Source: an uncultured Micrococcales bacterium
GTDB taxonomy: Bacteria; Actinomycetota; Actinomycetes; Actinomycetales; Microbacteriaceae
Reading direction: 5' to 3'
Assembly (NCBI GenBank): GCA_903866485.1
Contig: CAIPNT010000091.1
Span: forward strand, 1 to 7,008
Length of the DNA stretch: 7,008 nucleotides
Positions 1 to 6,947 of this stretch are shown here, piece after piece. The notes under the pieces were generated by a model. That model searched no databases, had not been told where the DNA came from, and saw only the letters and a list, made by a program, of their open reading frames with translations. How positions within the stretch are numbered: the first letter of the stretch is position 1; each line of letters opens with the position of its first letter. Made by a program: the position numbers and the translations under genes.

Positions 1-839
1 CTCATTGCGGCCTTGAAGGCGACTGCCTTGGCAGCGATGACATGCATCAACGGTCCACCCTGCTGGCCAGGGAACACAGCTGAGTCAATCTTCTTTGCAT
101 ATTCGGCCTTGCACAGGATGAGGCCTGAGCGTGGGCCGGCAAGAGTCTTGTGCACGGTAGTTGAAACCACGTCTGCGAATGGAACCGGGTTCGGGTGCAG
201 ACCGGCTGCAACCAAACCGGCAAAGTGAGCCATGTCAACCCAAAGCTTGGCTCCAACCTCGTCGGCAATCTTGCGGAACTCGGCGAAGTCGAGGTGCTGT
301 GAATAGGCAGACCATCCAGCGATTAGCACCTGAGGCTTTACCTCATGCGCGCGTGCGCGGACAATGTCCATATCAATCAGGTTGGTCTCTGGGTTTAGCT
401 CGTAGGCGTGAGCCTCATACATCTTGCCCGAGAAGTTCAAGCGCATACCGTGGGTTAGGTGACCACCGTGCGCCAATTCAAGACCAAGGATGCGGTCTCC
501 AGGGCTAGCCAGCGCCATTAGTACCGCGGCGTTAGCCGAAGCACCCGAGTGTGGCTGAACGTTTGCGTGCTCGGCACCGAATAGCTGCTTCGCCCGGTCA
601 CGAGCTAGGTTCTCGGCTACGTCAACTGCCTCGCAACCACCGTAATAACGCTTGCCTGGGTAACCCTCTGCATACTTGTTGGTCAGCACCGAACCCTGAG
701 CCTCAAGAACTCCGCGTGAAACAAAGTTTTCACTCGCGATCATCTCGAGCATGTTGCGCTGGCGTTCAAGCTCAGCTTTTAGAACTGCAGCGATTTCTGG
801 GTCTGTTTCGCTGAGAGGCAAGTTGAATGAAGAAGACAT
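1..839 (-). CDS. glyA: Serine hydroxymethyltransferase, C-terminus cut by the window edge
   Basis: PLP-dependent cytosolic enzyme that interconverts serine + THF and glycine + 5,10-methylene-THF, the main entry of one-carbon units. I translated the reverse strand from the ATG at 839-837; the frame stays open for 279 codons to the left edge, of roughly 420-430 expected. Visible family motifs are IASENFVS (residues 34-41), [15 protein letters not shown] (54-68), [10 protein letters not shown] (97-106), [17 protein letters not shown] (122-138), VDMAHFAG with the PLP-contacting Asp202 and His205, and STTVHKTL, whose Lys231 (AAG at 149-147) should form the internal aldimine with PLP. The Val before the His and the [12 protein letters not shown] wording are typical of actinobacterial SHMT. 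The start is supported by AGGAG 7 nt upstream. The gene is divergent from purU, a folate one-carbon partner. No defect is seen; only the C-terminal third is missing because of the window. Confidence 0.97.
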   Translation of the reverse strand, partial: MSSSFNLPLSETDPEIAAVLKAELERQRNMLEMIASENFVSRGVLEAQGSVLTNKYAEGYPGKRYYGGCEAVDVAENLARDRAKQLFGAEHANVQPHSGASANAAVLMALASPGDRILGLELAHGGHLTHGMRLNFSGKMYEAHAYELNPETNLIDMDIVRARAHEVKPQVLIAGWSAYSQHLDFAEFRKIADEVGAKLWVDMAHFAGLVAAGLHPNPVPFADVVSTTVHKTLAGPRSGLILCKAEYAKKIDSAVFPGQQGGPLMHVIAAKAVAFKAAM

Positions 840-846
840 TAATGGG

Positions 847-851
847 CTCCT
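847..851 (-). promoter_or_regulatory. Shine-Dalgarno site of glyA
   Basis: The reverse strand reads AGGAG, followed by 7 nt and then the ATG at 839. This fixes the glyA start. It contrasts with purU on the other side of the same intergenic region, which has no comparable site. Confidence 0.8.
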
Positions 852-873
852 AAAGGCCGTTTGCGGTGAGGTA

Positions 874-882
874 ATTCTACCA
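874..882 (-). promoter_or_regulatory. Candidate extended -10 promoter element for glyA
   Basis: The reverse strand reads TGGTAGAAT, a TGn extension joined to a TANNNT hexamer. It would start transcription near 867 and give a leader of about 28 nt carrying the AGGAG site. I see no good -35 hexamer at 16-18 bp spacing, which fits an extended -10 promoter but leaves this a prediction from sequence pattern only. Confidence 0.45.
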
Positions 883-887
883 TCGGA

Positions 888-893
888 TAAACT
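888..893 (+). promoter_or_regulatory. Candidate -10 element for a leaderless purU transcript
   Basis: TAAACT matches TANNNT and ends 7 nt before the purU ATG at 901, so transcription would start at or within a base or so of the start codon. No Shine-Dalgarno-like purine run lies at a useful distance, and no clear -35 box is seen. Leaderless mRNAs with this geometry are common in Actinobacteria; assigning one here is inference. Confidence 0.4.
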
Positions 894-900
894 GGCAGAT

Positions 901-1761
901 ATGACCTCATCAGCCACAACCCACTGGGTTCTCACCTTTGTTTGCGAAGACAAGCCGGGCATCGTTCACGCCATCTCGGGCGCGATTGTGGCTGCCAATG
1001 GAAACATCACCGAGTCACACCAATACACCTCGCTAGACACCGGCCGCTTCTTCATGCGCCTGCAAATCGAGTCTGCGGTGCCCCGCGAAATGTTTGAGGC
1101 ACAGTTGGCTCCGGTTATTGCTCGCTATGACATGGATTCGGTGCTCGACATCGTCGGTCGCCCGATGAAGACCCTGGTCTTGGTTTCGAAGAGCGCCCAC
1201 TGCCTCAACGACATCCTGTTTCGCCAGCGCAGCGGCCAGCTGCCGGTTGAGATTCCGGCGGTCTTTGGCAACCACTCAGACCTTGCATCACTAGCCGAGT
1301 TCTATTCGGTGCCGTTTGAAGAGCACGCTATTACCGGCGAGGCCGACAAGCGAGCATTCGAATCGATGCTGCGCACCTTCATTCACTCGGCCGGCATCGA
1401 GATGATCATTTTGGCTCGTTATATGCAGGTGCTCTCAGAAGAATTCTGCAAAGAGTTTGAGGGTCGCATAATCAACATCCACCACTCATTCTTGCCGGGC
1501 TTCAAGGGCGCCAACCCCTACGCCCAGGCGCACGCTCGCGGAGTCAAGCTGATTGGCGCCACCGCCCACTTTGTGACCGCCGACCTCGACGAGGGCCCGA
1601 TCATCGAACAGAACGTGGTTCGCGTGCAGCACTCAGACTCAAAGAAGCGCCTGGTTTCAATTGGTCAGGATGTCGAGTCAAAGACCTTGACCCAGGCGAT
1701 GCGCTGGTATTCAGAGCACCGCGTGCTGCTTGACGGAGACCGTACCGTAATCTTCAGCTAG
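901..1761 (+). CDS. purU: Formyltetrahydrofolate deformylase (10-formyl-THF hydrolase)
   Basis: Hydrolyses 10-formyl-THF to THF and formate in the cytosol, balancing the folate pools and supplying formate. The 286-residue length matches the family's usual 280-290. An N-terminal ACT regulatory domain covers about residues 8-85 ([19 protein letters not shown], then NITESHQY); the formyltransferase-fold hydrolase domain follows from about 88. The catalytic triad seen across the PurN/PurU fold is present: Asn192 and His194 in [11 protein letters not shown], and Asp230 in [21 protein letters not shown] and [10 protein letters not shown] are further PurU signatures. The ATG at 901 is chosen because it puts the ACT domain at the N-terminus as in relatives; the frame is open further upstream to 751, but that would run back through the glyA coding region. 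No Shine-Dalgarno is seen, so the gene may be leaderless. It is divergent from glyA and lies 30 nt before the amylase gene. Confidence 0.96.
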   Translation: MTSSATTHWVLTFVCEDKPGIVHAISGAIVAANGNITESHQYTSLDTGRFFMRLQIESAVPREMFEAQLAPVIARYDMDSVLDIVGRPMKTLVLVSKSAHCLNDILFRQRSGQLPVEIPAVFGNHSDLASLAEFYSVPFEEHAITGEADKRAFESMLRTFIHSAGIEMIILARYMQVLSEEFCKEFEGRIINIHHSFLPGFKGANPYAQAHARGVKLIGATAHFVTADLDEGPIIEQNVVRVQHSDSKKRLVSIGQDVESKTLTQAMRWYSEHRVLLDGDRTVIFS

Positions 1762-1779
1762 CGAGTTCTTGACTTGAAG

Positions 1780-1785
1780 TAGAGT
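1780..1785 (+). promoter_or_regulatory. Candidate -10 element for a leaderless amylase transcript
   Basis: TAGAGT lies exactly 6 nt before the amylase ATG at 1792, placing it at -12 to -7 if the A of the ATG is +1. The 30-nt gap after purU holds no Shine-Dalgarno near the ATG. TTGACT at 1769-1774 is too close (5 bp) to serve as its -35 box. An own promoter would let the amylase be expressed separately from purU; read-through from purU is also possible because no terminator is seen between them. Confidence 0.4.
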
Positions 1786-1791
1786 TCGAGC

Positions 1792-1887
1792 ATGACCACA
1801 TCTTTGAAGTCAACATTCAAGTCTCTAGCCAGAATTGCTGCCATCGCATTGGTTGCCGTGACGCTGCCAACCGGCCTAGCCCTGGCC
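1792..1887 (+). other. Signal peptide of the alpha-amylase
   Basis: Residues 1-32 show a basic n-region (Lys6, Lys10, Arg14), a hydrophobic core (IAAIALVAVTLPTGLALA) and an A-L-A motif at 30-32, so cleavage between Ala32 and Asp33 is expected. No lipobox Cys and no twin-arginine pair is present, so export by Sec and release as a soluble enzyme is the simplest reading. Confidence 0.8.
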
Positions 1888-3273
1888 GATTCAACCACTC
1901 CAGCGGTTAGCACGAGCACGGTTGGAGTGCAGTTGTTTGAGTGGAACTGGAACTCGGTTGCCAACGAGTGCACCACCCACCTTGGCCCGGAGGGCTATTC
2001 GTGGGTTTTGGTTAGCCCACCTCAAGAGCACATCGTTGGCTCACAGTGGTGGGTGCATTACCAACCAACCAGCTACAAGCTCGAGTCAAGTCTTGGCACC
2101 CGCGCCGAGTTTGCCAACATGGTCAGCACCTGCAAGCAGGCTGGCGTGGCAATAATTGTTGATGCCGTCATCAACCACATGGCCGCCAGCGGAACCATCG
2201 GTTGGGCAGGCACCATCCATGACAAATATGACTACCCGGGCCTTTACAGCACCGATGACTTTCACCACTGCACCAGCAAGGATGGCGGCATCGATGACTG
2301 GAACAGCCTCTATCAAGTTCAAGAGTGTGAGCTGCTCGGCCTAGCCGACCTAAACACCGGCAGCGCCAAGGTGCAGGGCACCATCGAGGCCTACCTGAAA
2401 GACCTGCTGTCACTGGGCGTTAAGGGCTTTCGCATCGATGCGGCCAAGCACATCGCCGTTGCCGACCTGAAGCCAATTGTCGCCTCACTGCCGGCAGACA
2501 CAACCTTCATGTATGAGGTTTATGACGGAGTGGCCGACCCAGCCGAATATCGCAAGATGGGCAACACTTTTGCCTTTGATTGGGCTAGGTCGACCAAGTC
2601 GATGTTCAGCACTCCCGGTGTCTTGAAGGGGCAGGCATCGCCTTCACTTTTGGCCACCAACGACCAAAGTGACGCAAGCATCAGCCTGATAACCAATCAC
2701 GATACCGAGCGCGACGGCAGCACCCTGAACTACAAGGCCGGCAAGCGTTTCGAGTTGGCCAATGAGTTTATGCTCGCGATTCCATACGGCAAGCCGATGG
2801 TCTATTCGGGTTATGCCTTTTTCTTGAATGACCCCGCACCAAACGCGGTTCACGACTTAACCTCCAACGCCGTCTGCCCAAGCGCCCCAAGCTCGGCAAC
2901 CGTGGCCAAAATCAAGGATGGCTCATTCGTTTGTGAACACCAGTGGCCGGGCATTCTTGGCTTGGTGCAGTTTCACAAAACGGTGGGTGACGCGCCCGTT
3001 CAAAACGTTTATAGCAGTGGCAACACCTATGGGTTCAGTCGAGGCAACTTAGGTTTCGTGCTGTTCAACACCGGCACCGGCAAGTTTGCTAAGACGGTTT
3101 CAACCTCGATGGCTGCGGGCGTCTATTGCAACCAGGCCTTGGTCGGCACCCTGGCCGCAACACCAAAGTGTTCGGCCGCCCAGCAGATTAAGGTGGCAGC
3201 CAACGGTTCGGTGAAACTGAATCTAACCGGATGGGCTGCCGTTGCAATCAGCACCGCCGGCAAGATCAAATAG
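1792..3273 (+). CDS. Secreted alpha-amylase, GH13 family (Streptomyces-type, likely subfamily 32)
   Basis: Endo-acting hydrolase of alpha-1,4-glucosidic bonds in starch or glycogen, predicted to act outside the cell. The 493-residue product starts with a Sec-type signal peptide (about 1-32). The (beta/alpha)8 catalytic domain shows all four conserved regions: DAVINHM (124-130), GFRIDAAKH with nucleophile Asp216, MYEVYD with acid/base Glu242, and ITNHDTER with transition-state Asp304. SPPQEHIVGSQWW (75-87), KYDYPGLYS and NHDTER..STLNYK are hallmarks of the Streptomyces/animal-like amylase branch. Eight cysteines (60, 114, 160, 179, 362, 381, 446, 460) fall into four local pairs, as in that branch. 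A beta-sheet domain C fills about 405-490. There is no C-terminal starch-binding module and no wall anchor. Met336 occupies the place where chloride-dependent amylases carry Arg or Lys, so chloride activation is doubtful (inferred from hand alignment). The start is the only Met ahead of the signal peptide. Confidence 0.95.
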   Translation: MTTSLKSTFKSLARIAAIALVAVTLPTGLALADSTTPAVSTSTVGVQLFEWNWNSVANECTTHLGPEGYSWVLVSPPQEHIVGSQWWVHYQPTSYKLESSLGTRAEFANMVSTCKQAGVAIIVDAVINHMAASGTIGWAGTIHDKYDYPGLYSTDDFHHCTSKDGGIDDWNSLYQVQECELLGLADLNTGSAKVQGTIEAYLKDLLSLGVKGFRIDAAKHIAVADLKPIVASLPADTTFMYEVYDGVADPAEYRKMGNTFAFDWARSTKSMFSTPGVLKGQASPSLLATNDQSDASISLITNHDTERDGSTLNYKAGKRFELANEFMLAIPYGKPMVYSGYAFFLNDPAPNAVHDLTSNAVCPSAPSSATVAKIKDGSFVCEHQWPGILGLVQFHKTVGDAPVQNVYSSGNTYGFSRGNLGFVLFNTGTGKFAKTVSTSMAAGVYCNQALVGTLAATPKCSAAQQIKVAANGSVKLNLTGWAAVAISTAGKIK

Positions 3274-3277
3274 TCGG

Positions 3278-5083
3278 CTAAACCAACGAAGCTCGCCAAG
3301 CGGCGTGCATTCGCGAGAACTTTCCGGTGCCAGAAATCAAGGCCGCCGGAGTGTCATCCTCGATGATTTGCCCGAGCTCCATGACCAAGACGCGGTCGGC
3401 AATCGAAACCGTCGAAAGTCGGTGGGCAATGATGATCGATGTGCGGCCATCGAGCAGGGTCTGCAGTGCGTGCTGCACCAAACGCTCACTGGGAATATCA
3501 AGGGATGCGGTGGCTTCATCCAAGATCAAAACTGCTGGGTCTGCTATGAAGGCGCGGGCAAACGAAATCAGCTGACGCTGACCGGCCGACACCCTGCCAC
3601 CGCGCTTGTTGACATCGGTGTCATAGCCCTGCGGCATGCTCATGATGAACTCGTGCACACCGACCGCCTTGGCAGCCGCCCGTATTTCGGCCGACGTGGC
3701 ATCTGGCTTGCCAAGCGCAATGTTGTCGGCCACGGTGCCCGAAAACAGGTAGGCCTCTTGGGTGACCATCACGATGGCCTTGCGCAGCTCAAGATTTGAA
3801 AGGTCGCGCAGGTCTACCCCGTCGAGGGTCAACTGGCCGGCACTCGGGTCGTATAGACGTGAAACCAACTTAGCCAAAGTTGACTTGCCGGCTCCGGTGG
3901 TGCCAACCAATGCGATGGTCTGCCCAGCCGGAATGTCGAGATTGAACCCAGGCAGCACGGTCTTGCCGTTCGAATAGTGAAACTCGACGTCTTTGAAGTT
4001 GAGGTGACCGGCAGGTTGCTCAAGCTTCACCGGATGCTGGGGCTCTGGCACTGACTCAAGCACTTCGAGCACTCCCGAAATTTTTTCGAGAGCCGAGGTG
4101 GCCGACTGGTAGGCGTTATAGAAGGTGGCCATGTCCTCCATCGGGTCAAAGAATCGGCGCGCATAGAGAATAGCCGCGGTCAAGATGCCAATGCCAAGCT
4201 GACCGTCGATGACTCTGAAACCACCGAACAACAGGATGACGGCTACGGTTACCGTGCCAATCATGGTCAAACCCGGATCATAGATTCCGAACAACTGAAT
4301 CACCTTGGCGTTTACCTTACGGTAGTCCTCGGTGAGCTGGGCATACTCGACGTCGTTGGCCTTCTCTTTTCTGAAGGCCTTAACCGCACGGATGCCGGTC
4401 ATGGTCTCAACAAACTTGACGATTAGGCGGGCAGAGGCCACACGGGTTTCGCGATAGCGCAGCTTAGTGTTGCGCTGAAACCAGCGAGTCAAGAATCCCA
4501 GTGGCACCAAGCTGAAAAGCAAAACCACGAAGCTGCTTGGGTCTAGTGCATAGAGCGCCACCGAGGTGAAAACCATGTAGAGCGCGCCGGCAATCATCTC
4601 GTTGCCGCCGGTGTCAAGCAGCTCTTTGATGGCGTCAAGGTCGCTGGTTTGGCGCGCGATTACGCGACCAGAGGTGTAGGTCTCGTGAAACTCGAGGCTC
4701 AATCTTTGGGCGTGCACAAACAAACGCTGACGCAGGTCAAACAGCACATTTTGGTTGGTGCGCGCGGCAAACTTCAAGAACGCGTAGGTCAGGGTGGCAG
4801 CGGTGAGCGCCGCACCAAGATAGGCCGCAACCACCAAAAACAGCGGGGTCAGGTTTTGGTGAATAGCCTCTGGCAAGGCGCGGTCGATGGCAAAGGCAAT
4901 CATGGCCGGGCCGATCGCTCTGGCGGCCTGGCTAATCACCACCAGCGTGAAACTGACGGCCAAGCGTGAGCGAATCGGCCGGATGAGTGACCGCAGCAGG
5001 CGGCGCGAACGCAGCCTCACTGACTTTGACTCATCTTTGTTTAGTTCGATGCGGTCTTCACCGGCTACACCCTGCATGCTCAT
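3278..5083 (-). CDS. ABC exporter half-transporter, subunit with canonical Walker B and degenerate signature
   Basis: Membrane protein of 601 residues: a type IV ABC exporter fold with six predicted membrane helices (about 42-66, 80-104, 160-180, 184-202, 270-290, 294-310) followed by a nucleotide-binding domain from about 360. NBD motifs are the A-loop Tyr370, Walker [10 protein letters not shown] (394-402), Q-loop Gln442 in [12 protein letters not shown], signature VSAGQ (498-502) instead of LSGGQ, Walker B VLILDE with catalytic Glu523, D-loop SLD, and H-loop His554. The altered signature should serve the partner's ATP site. The start codon overlaps the stop of the upstream half-transporter by 4 bp (ATGA), with GGAGAG 8 nt before it, so the two are translationally coupled and almost certainly form a heterodimer. 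An in-frame ATG two codons later is a less likely start. The substrate (lipid, peptide or drug) cannot be told from sequence. The 3' end faces the amylase stop 4 bp away. Confidence 0.95.
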   Translation of the reverse strand: MSMQGVAGEDRIELNKDESKSVRLRSRRLLRSLIRPIRSRLAVSFTLVVISQAARAIGPAMIAFAIDRALPEAIHQNLTPLFLVVAAYLGAALTAATLTYAFLKFAARTNQNVLFDLRQRLFVHAQRLSLEFHETYTSGRVIARQTSDLDAIKELLDTGGNEMIAGALYMVFTSVALYALDPSSFVVLLFSLVPLGFLTRWFQRNTKLRYRETRVASARLIVKFVETMTGIRAVKAFRKEKANDVEYAQLTEDYRKVNAKVIQLFGIYDPGLTMIGTVTVAVILLFGGFRVIDGQLGIGILTAAILYARRFFDPMEDMATFYNAYQSATSALEKISGVLEVLESVPEPQHPVKLEQPAGHLNFKDVEFHYSNGKTVLPGFNLDIPAGQTIALVGTTGAGKSTLAKLVSRLYDPSAGQLTLDGVDLRDLSNLELRKAIVMVTQEAYLFSGTVADNIALGKPDATSAEIRAAAKAVGVHEFIMSMPQGYDTDVNKRGGRVSAGQRQLISFARAFIADPAVLILDEATASLDIPSERLVQHALQTLLDGRTSIIIAHRLSTVSIADRVLVMELGQIIEDDTPAALISGTGKFSRMHAAWRASLV

Positions 5084-6846
5084 TCGATCATCTCTCCGGC
5101 GGCATCGAGGCTTGAAATCACGTGACGATAGTGCTCGTTGTTGAGCAGCAGGTCGCTGTGCTTGCCAACAGCAGTGATCTTGCCATCCTGCATCAAAGCG
5201 ACTCGGTCGGCCAACTGCACCGTGGATGGGCGGTGGGCGACGATGAGAGCTGTGGTTTTGGTGAGAACGCTGCGAAGCGCCTCTTCGACCATTGCCTCGG
5301 TGTCAACGTCGAGCGCCGAAAGTGGGTCGTCGAGCACCAAAATCGAGGGCTTTGCAGCTACCGCGCGGGCTAGGGCCAGGCGCTGACGCTGACCTCCCGA
5401 AAGGCTCATTCCCTCTTCGCCGATGCGAGTGTCGAGCCCCTCAGGCAGGTCATACACAAACTGAGCCTGGGCAATCTCGAGCGCCTGCTTGAGGTCGGCC
5501 TCTGAAGAATCTGGGCGACCCATCAAAACGTTTTCGCGAACACTGGCCGAAAACAGAGTGGCGTCTTCGAAGGCCATCGCGATGTGACTGCGCAGCTCTT
5601 CACGGGTCAGGTCGCGCACGTCAATGCCATCCAGCAGAACCGACCCCGAGGTCACGTCATACAGGCGCGTGGTCAGCGCGGTCAGGCTAGTCTTGCCGCA
5701 ACCTGTGACGCCAATCAAAGCAACCGACTCGCCAGGCTCAAGCACAAGGTTGACTCCCGAAAGCAGGTCGGGTTGGTCGGCTGGCGCGTCGGCATACCTG
5801 AAGTGCACATCTCTGAACTCGAGGCGGCCTTGAGGTTGGGTGATGGTTTTTGGCTCGGCCGGATCGGTGATGTCAACCTTGGCGTCGATCACCTCAAAAA
5901 ATCGCTCGACCGCGGTTTTGGCATCGAGGGTCATCGATAGCAAGAAGCCCACCGATTCAGTTGGCCAGCGAAGCACGGTTGCAGTGGCAAAGAAGGCAAC
6001 CAGACCTCCTACGGTCAACTGCCCGGTCGAAACCAGCCAGACTCCCGCAAGCATCGAGAGGCCAACCGCAAATTCAGGCACCATGATCAAGTAGAGCCAT
6101 AGCCCGGCAATCTTGCCAGCCTTTTTAATTTCGGTGCTGCGCAGGGTGTCGGCCTCAGCCGCAAACTTGTCAGAGATGTAGTCGCCGCGGCCAAAGGCCT
6201 TCAAGACACGGATGCCGTGCACCGACTCTTCAACCGCGGTGGCGAGGTCACCGGCTTGATCTTGGCTAAGGCGGGCAAGCGTGTGGTAATCGCGCTCAAA
6301 ACCGAAACCCTTAATCCAGATTGGCACCGAGCAAGCAAAAAAGATGAGGCCGAGCATCCAGTGAAATGAAAACAGCACGGCCAGGCCGACGATGATTGTG
6401 ATGGTGTTGGCGATGAACAGCACCAAACCGAATGAAAGCCAGCGACGAATCAAGCTCAGGTCGCCGGTGGCTCGACTGAGAAGTTGACCGCTTGGCCAAC
6501 GGTCGTGAAAACTAACCGGCAGGTCTTGCAGCTTGGCAAAGATGGTGGCGCGCAAACCGGCCTCGACATGCGTGCCCGGAGTCAGCACTAGCCAACGACG
6601 CAAGAGCACGCTGCCACCCTCGGCGAGACCGAGACCAAGCACTGCCAACACCATCGGAATCAGGGTTGAGGTGCTGTGAGCATCCTTGAGTGTGTTAACC
6701 AAGTCGCGAAGCAACTGGGGAATCGAGAGGGCAAACATGTGGGCGGCAACCGCTGCAACGGTGCCCAATGCCACGCGTGGCAGAGCCGATTTCGCGTATG
6801 GAAAAATGCGCAACATAGTTGCCACGGTTCCACGCTTGCTCATCAT
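5080..6846 (-). CDS. ABC exporter half-transporter, subunit with degenerate Walker B and canonical signature
   Basis: First gene of the exporter pair; 588 residues from the ATG at 6846. A six-helix exporter domain (about 24-47, 63-81, 139-160, 163-179, 248-272, 278-294) precedes an NBD from about 340. Motifs are A-loop Tyr351, Walker [10 protein letters not shown] (379-387), a Q-loop position occupied by Glu427 ([10 protein letters not shown]), signature LSGGQ (482-486), Walker B ILVLDD where Asp507 replaces the catalytic Glu, and H-loop His538. An Asp at that position marks the non-hydrolysing site of heterodimeric exporters, while its good LSGGQ completes the partner's active site. Start choice: tandem ATGs at 6846 and 6843 and an in-frame TTG at 6855 are all possible. 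Only a weak GGG stands 5 nt before the first ATG, so the N-terminus is uncertain by a few residues. Substrate unknown. Confidence 0.95.
   Translation of the reverse strand: MMSKRGTVATMLRIFPYAKSALPRVALGTVAAVAAHMFALSIPQLLRDLVNTLKDAHSTSTLIPMVLAVLGLGLAEGGSVLLRRWLVLTPGTHVEAGLRATIFAKLQDLPVSFHDRWPSGQLLSRATGDLSLIRRWLSFGLVLFIANTITIIVGLAVLFSFHWMLGLIFFACSVPIWIKGFGFERDYHTLARLSQDQAGDLATAVEESVHGIRVLKAFGRGDYISDKFAAEADTLRSTEIKKAGKIAGLWLYLIMVPEFAVGLSMLAGVWLVSTGQLTVGGLVAFFATATVLRWPTESVGFLLSMTLDAKTAVERFFEVIDAKVDITDPAEPKTITQPQGRLEFRDVHFRYADAPADQPDLLSGVNLVLEPGESVALIGVTGCGKTSLTALTTRLYDVTSGSVLLDGIDVRDLTREELRSHIAMAFEDATLFSASVRENVLMGRPDSSEADLKQALEIAQAQFVYDLPEGLDTRIGEEGMSLSGGQRQRLALARAVAAKPSILVLDDPLSALDVDTEAMVEEALRSVLTKTTALIVAHRPSTVQLADRVALMQDGKITAVGKHSDLLLNNEHYRHVISSLDAAGEMIE
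5092..5097 (-). promoter_or_regulatory. Shine-Dalgarno site of the second exporter gene, inside the first
   Basis: The reverse strand reads GGAGAG within the last codons of the upstream half-transporter gene, 8 nt before the ATG at 5083. Together with the ATGA stop/start overlap it supports coupled translation and picks the first of two nearby in-frame ATGs. Confidence 0.7.
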
Positions 6847-6919
6847 TAAGCCCAATCTGAGTGCCTAGAAAGTTATTCCAATAAGCGAAATTCAAGGCTA
6901 ACACGAGCCGATACCCGAT
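6847..6919 (-). promoter_or_regulatory. Probable promoter region of the ABC exporter pair
   Basis: This 73-nt stretch between the hairpin after purH and the exporter start is clearly more AT-rich than its surroundings (6861-6900 in particular) and must hold the exporter promoter if the pair is transcribed on its own. On the reverse strand there are TTGAAT and TAACTT hexamers, but their 14-bp spacing is too short, so I cannot assign a definite -35/-10 pair. No operator-like inverted repeat is evident. Confidence 0.3.
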
Positions 6920-6947
6920 GCCTTCGGCTGATCAGCGAAGGCCTTTT
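6920..6947. terminator. Hairpin terminator just after purH, T-tract on the plus-strand side
   Basis: A perfect 7-bp inverted repeat, GCCTTCG (6920-6926) and CGAAGGC (6936-6942), encloses a 9-nt loop and is followed on the plus strand by CTTTT (6943-6947). For purH on the minus strand it begins 3 nt after the TAA stop but has no T-run on its far side. It would therefore work as a U-poor terminator for purH and as a classical one for antisense transcription coming from the exporter side. Confidence 0.7.

Noticed and set aside
161..508. 115-codon plus-strand open frame
   Set aside because: It is entirely antisense to clearly conserved glyA sequence and has an Arg/Pro/Ser-rich composition typical of a shadow frame.
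751..900. Longer in-frame purU start at 751, adding 50 residues
   Set aside because: The extension runs antisense through the first codons of glyA and resembles no known domain, whereas ATG 901 gives the usual PurU length with the ACT domain at the N-terminus.
1769..1774. TTGACT as a -35 box for the amylase
   Set aside because: Only 5 bp separate it from the TAGAGT candidate -10, and no other hexamer at 16-18 bp downstream looks like a -10 outside the coding sequence.
3560..3590. VSAGQ signature and, in the other subunit, Walker B Asp as signs of a dead transporter
   Set aside because: Both changes fall in the same composite ATP site and are the normal pattern of heterodimeric exporters; both frames are full length and intact.
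3242..3799. 185-codon open frame on the plus strand
   Set aside because: It overlaps the amylase end and runs antisense to the exporter NBD; the translation is low-complexity Arg/Gly/Asp-rich with no domain, as expected of a shadow frame in GC-rich DNA.
4649..4969. 106-codon plus-strand open frame, plus others at 5122-5940
   Set aside because: All lie antisense to well-conserved exporter coding sequence, show no ribosome binding site and no recognisable fold.
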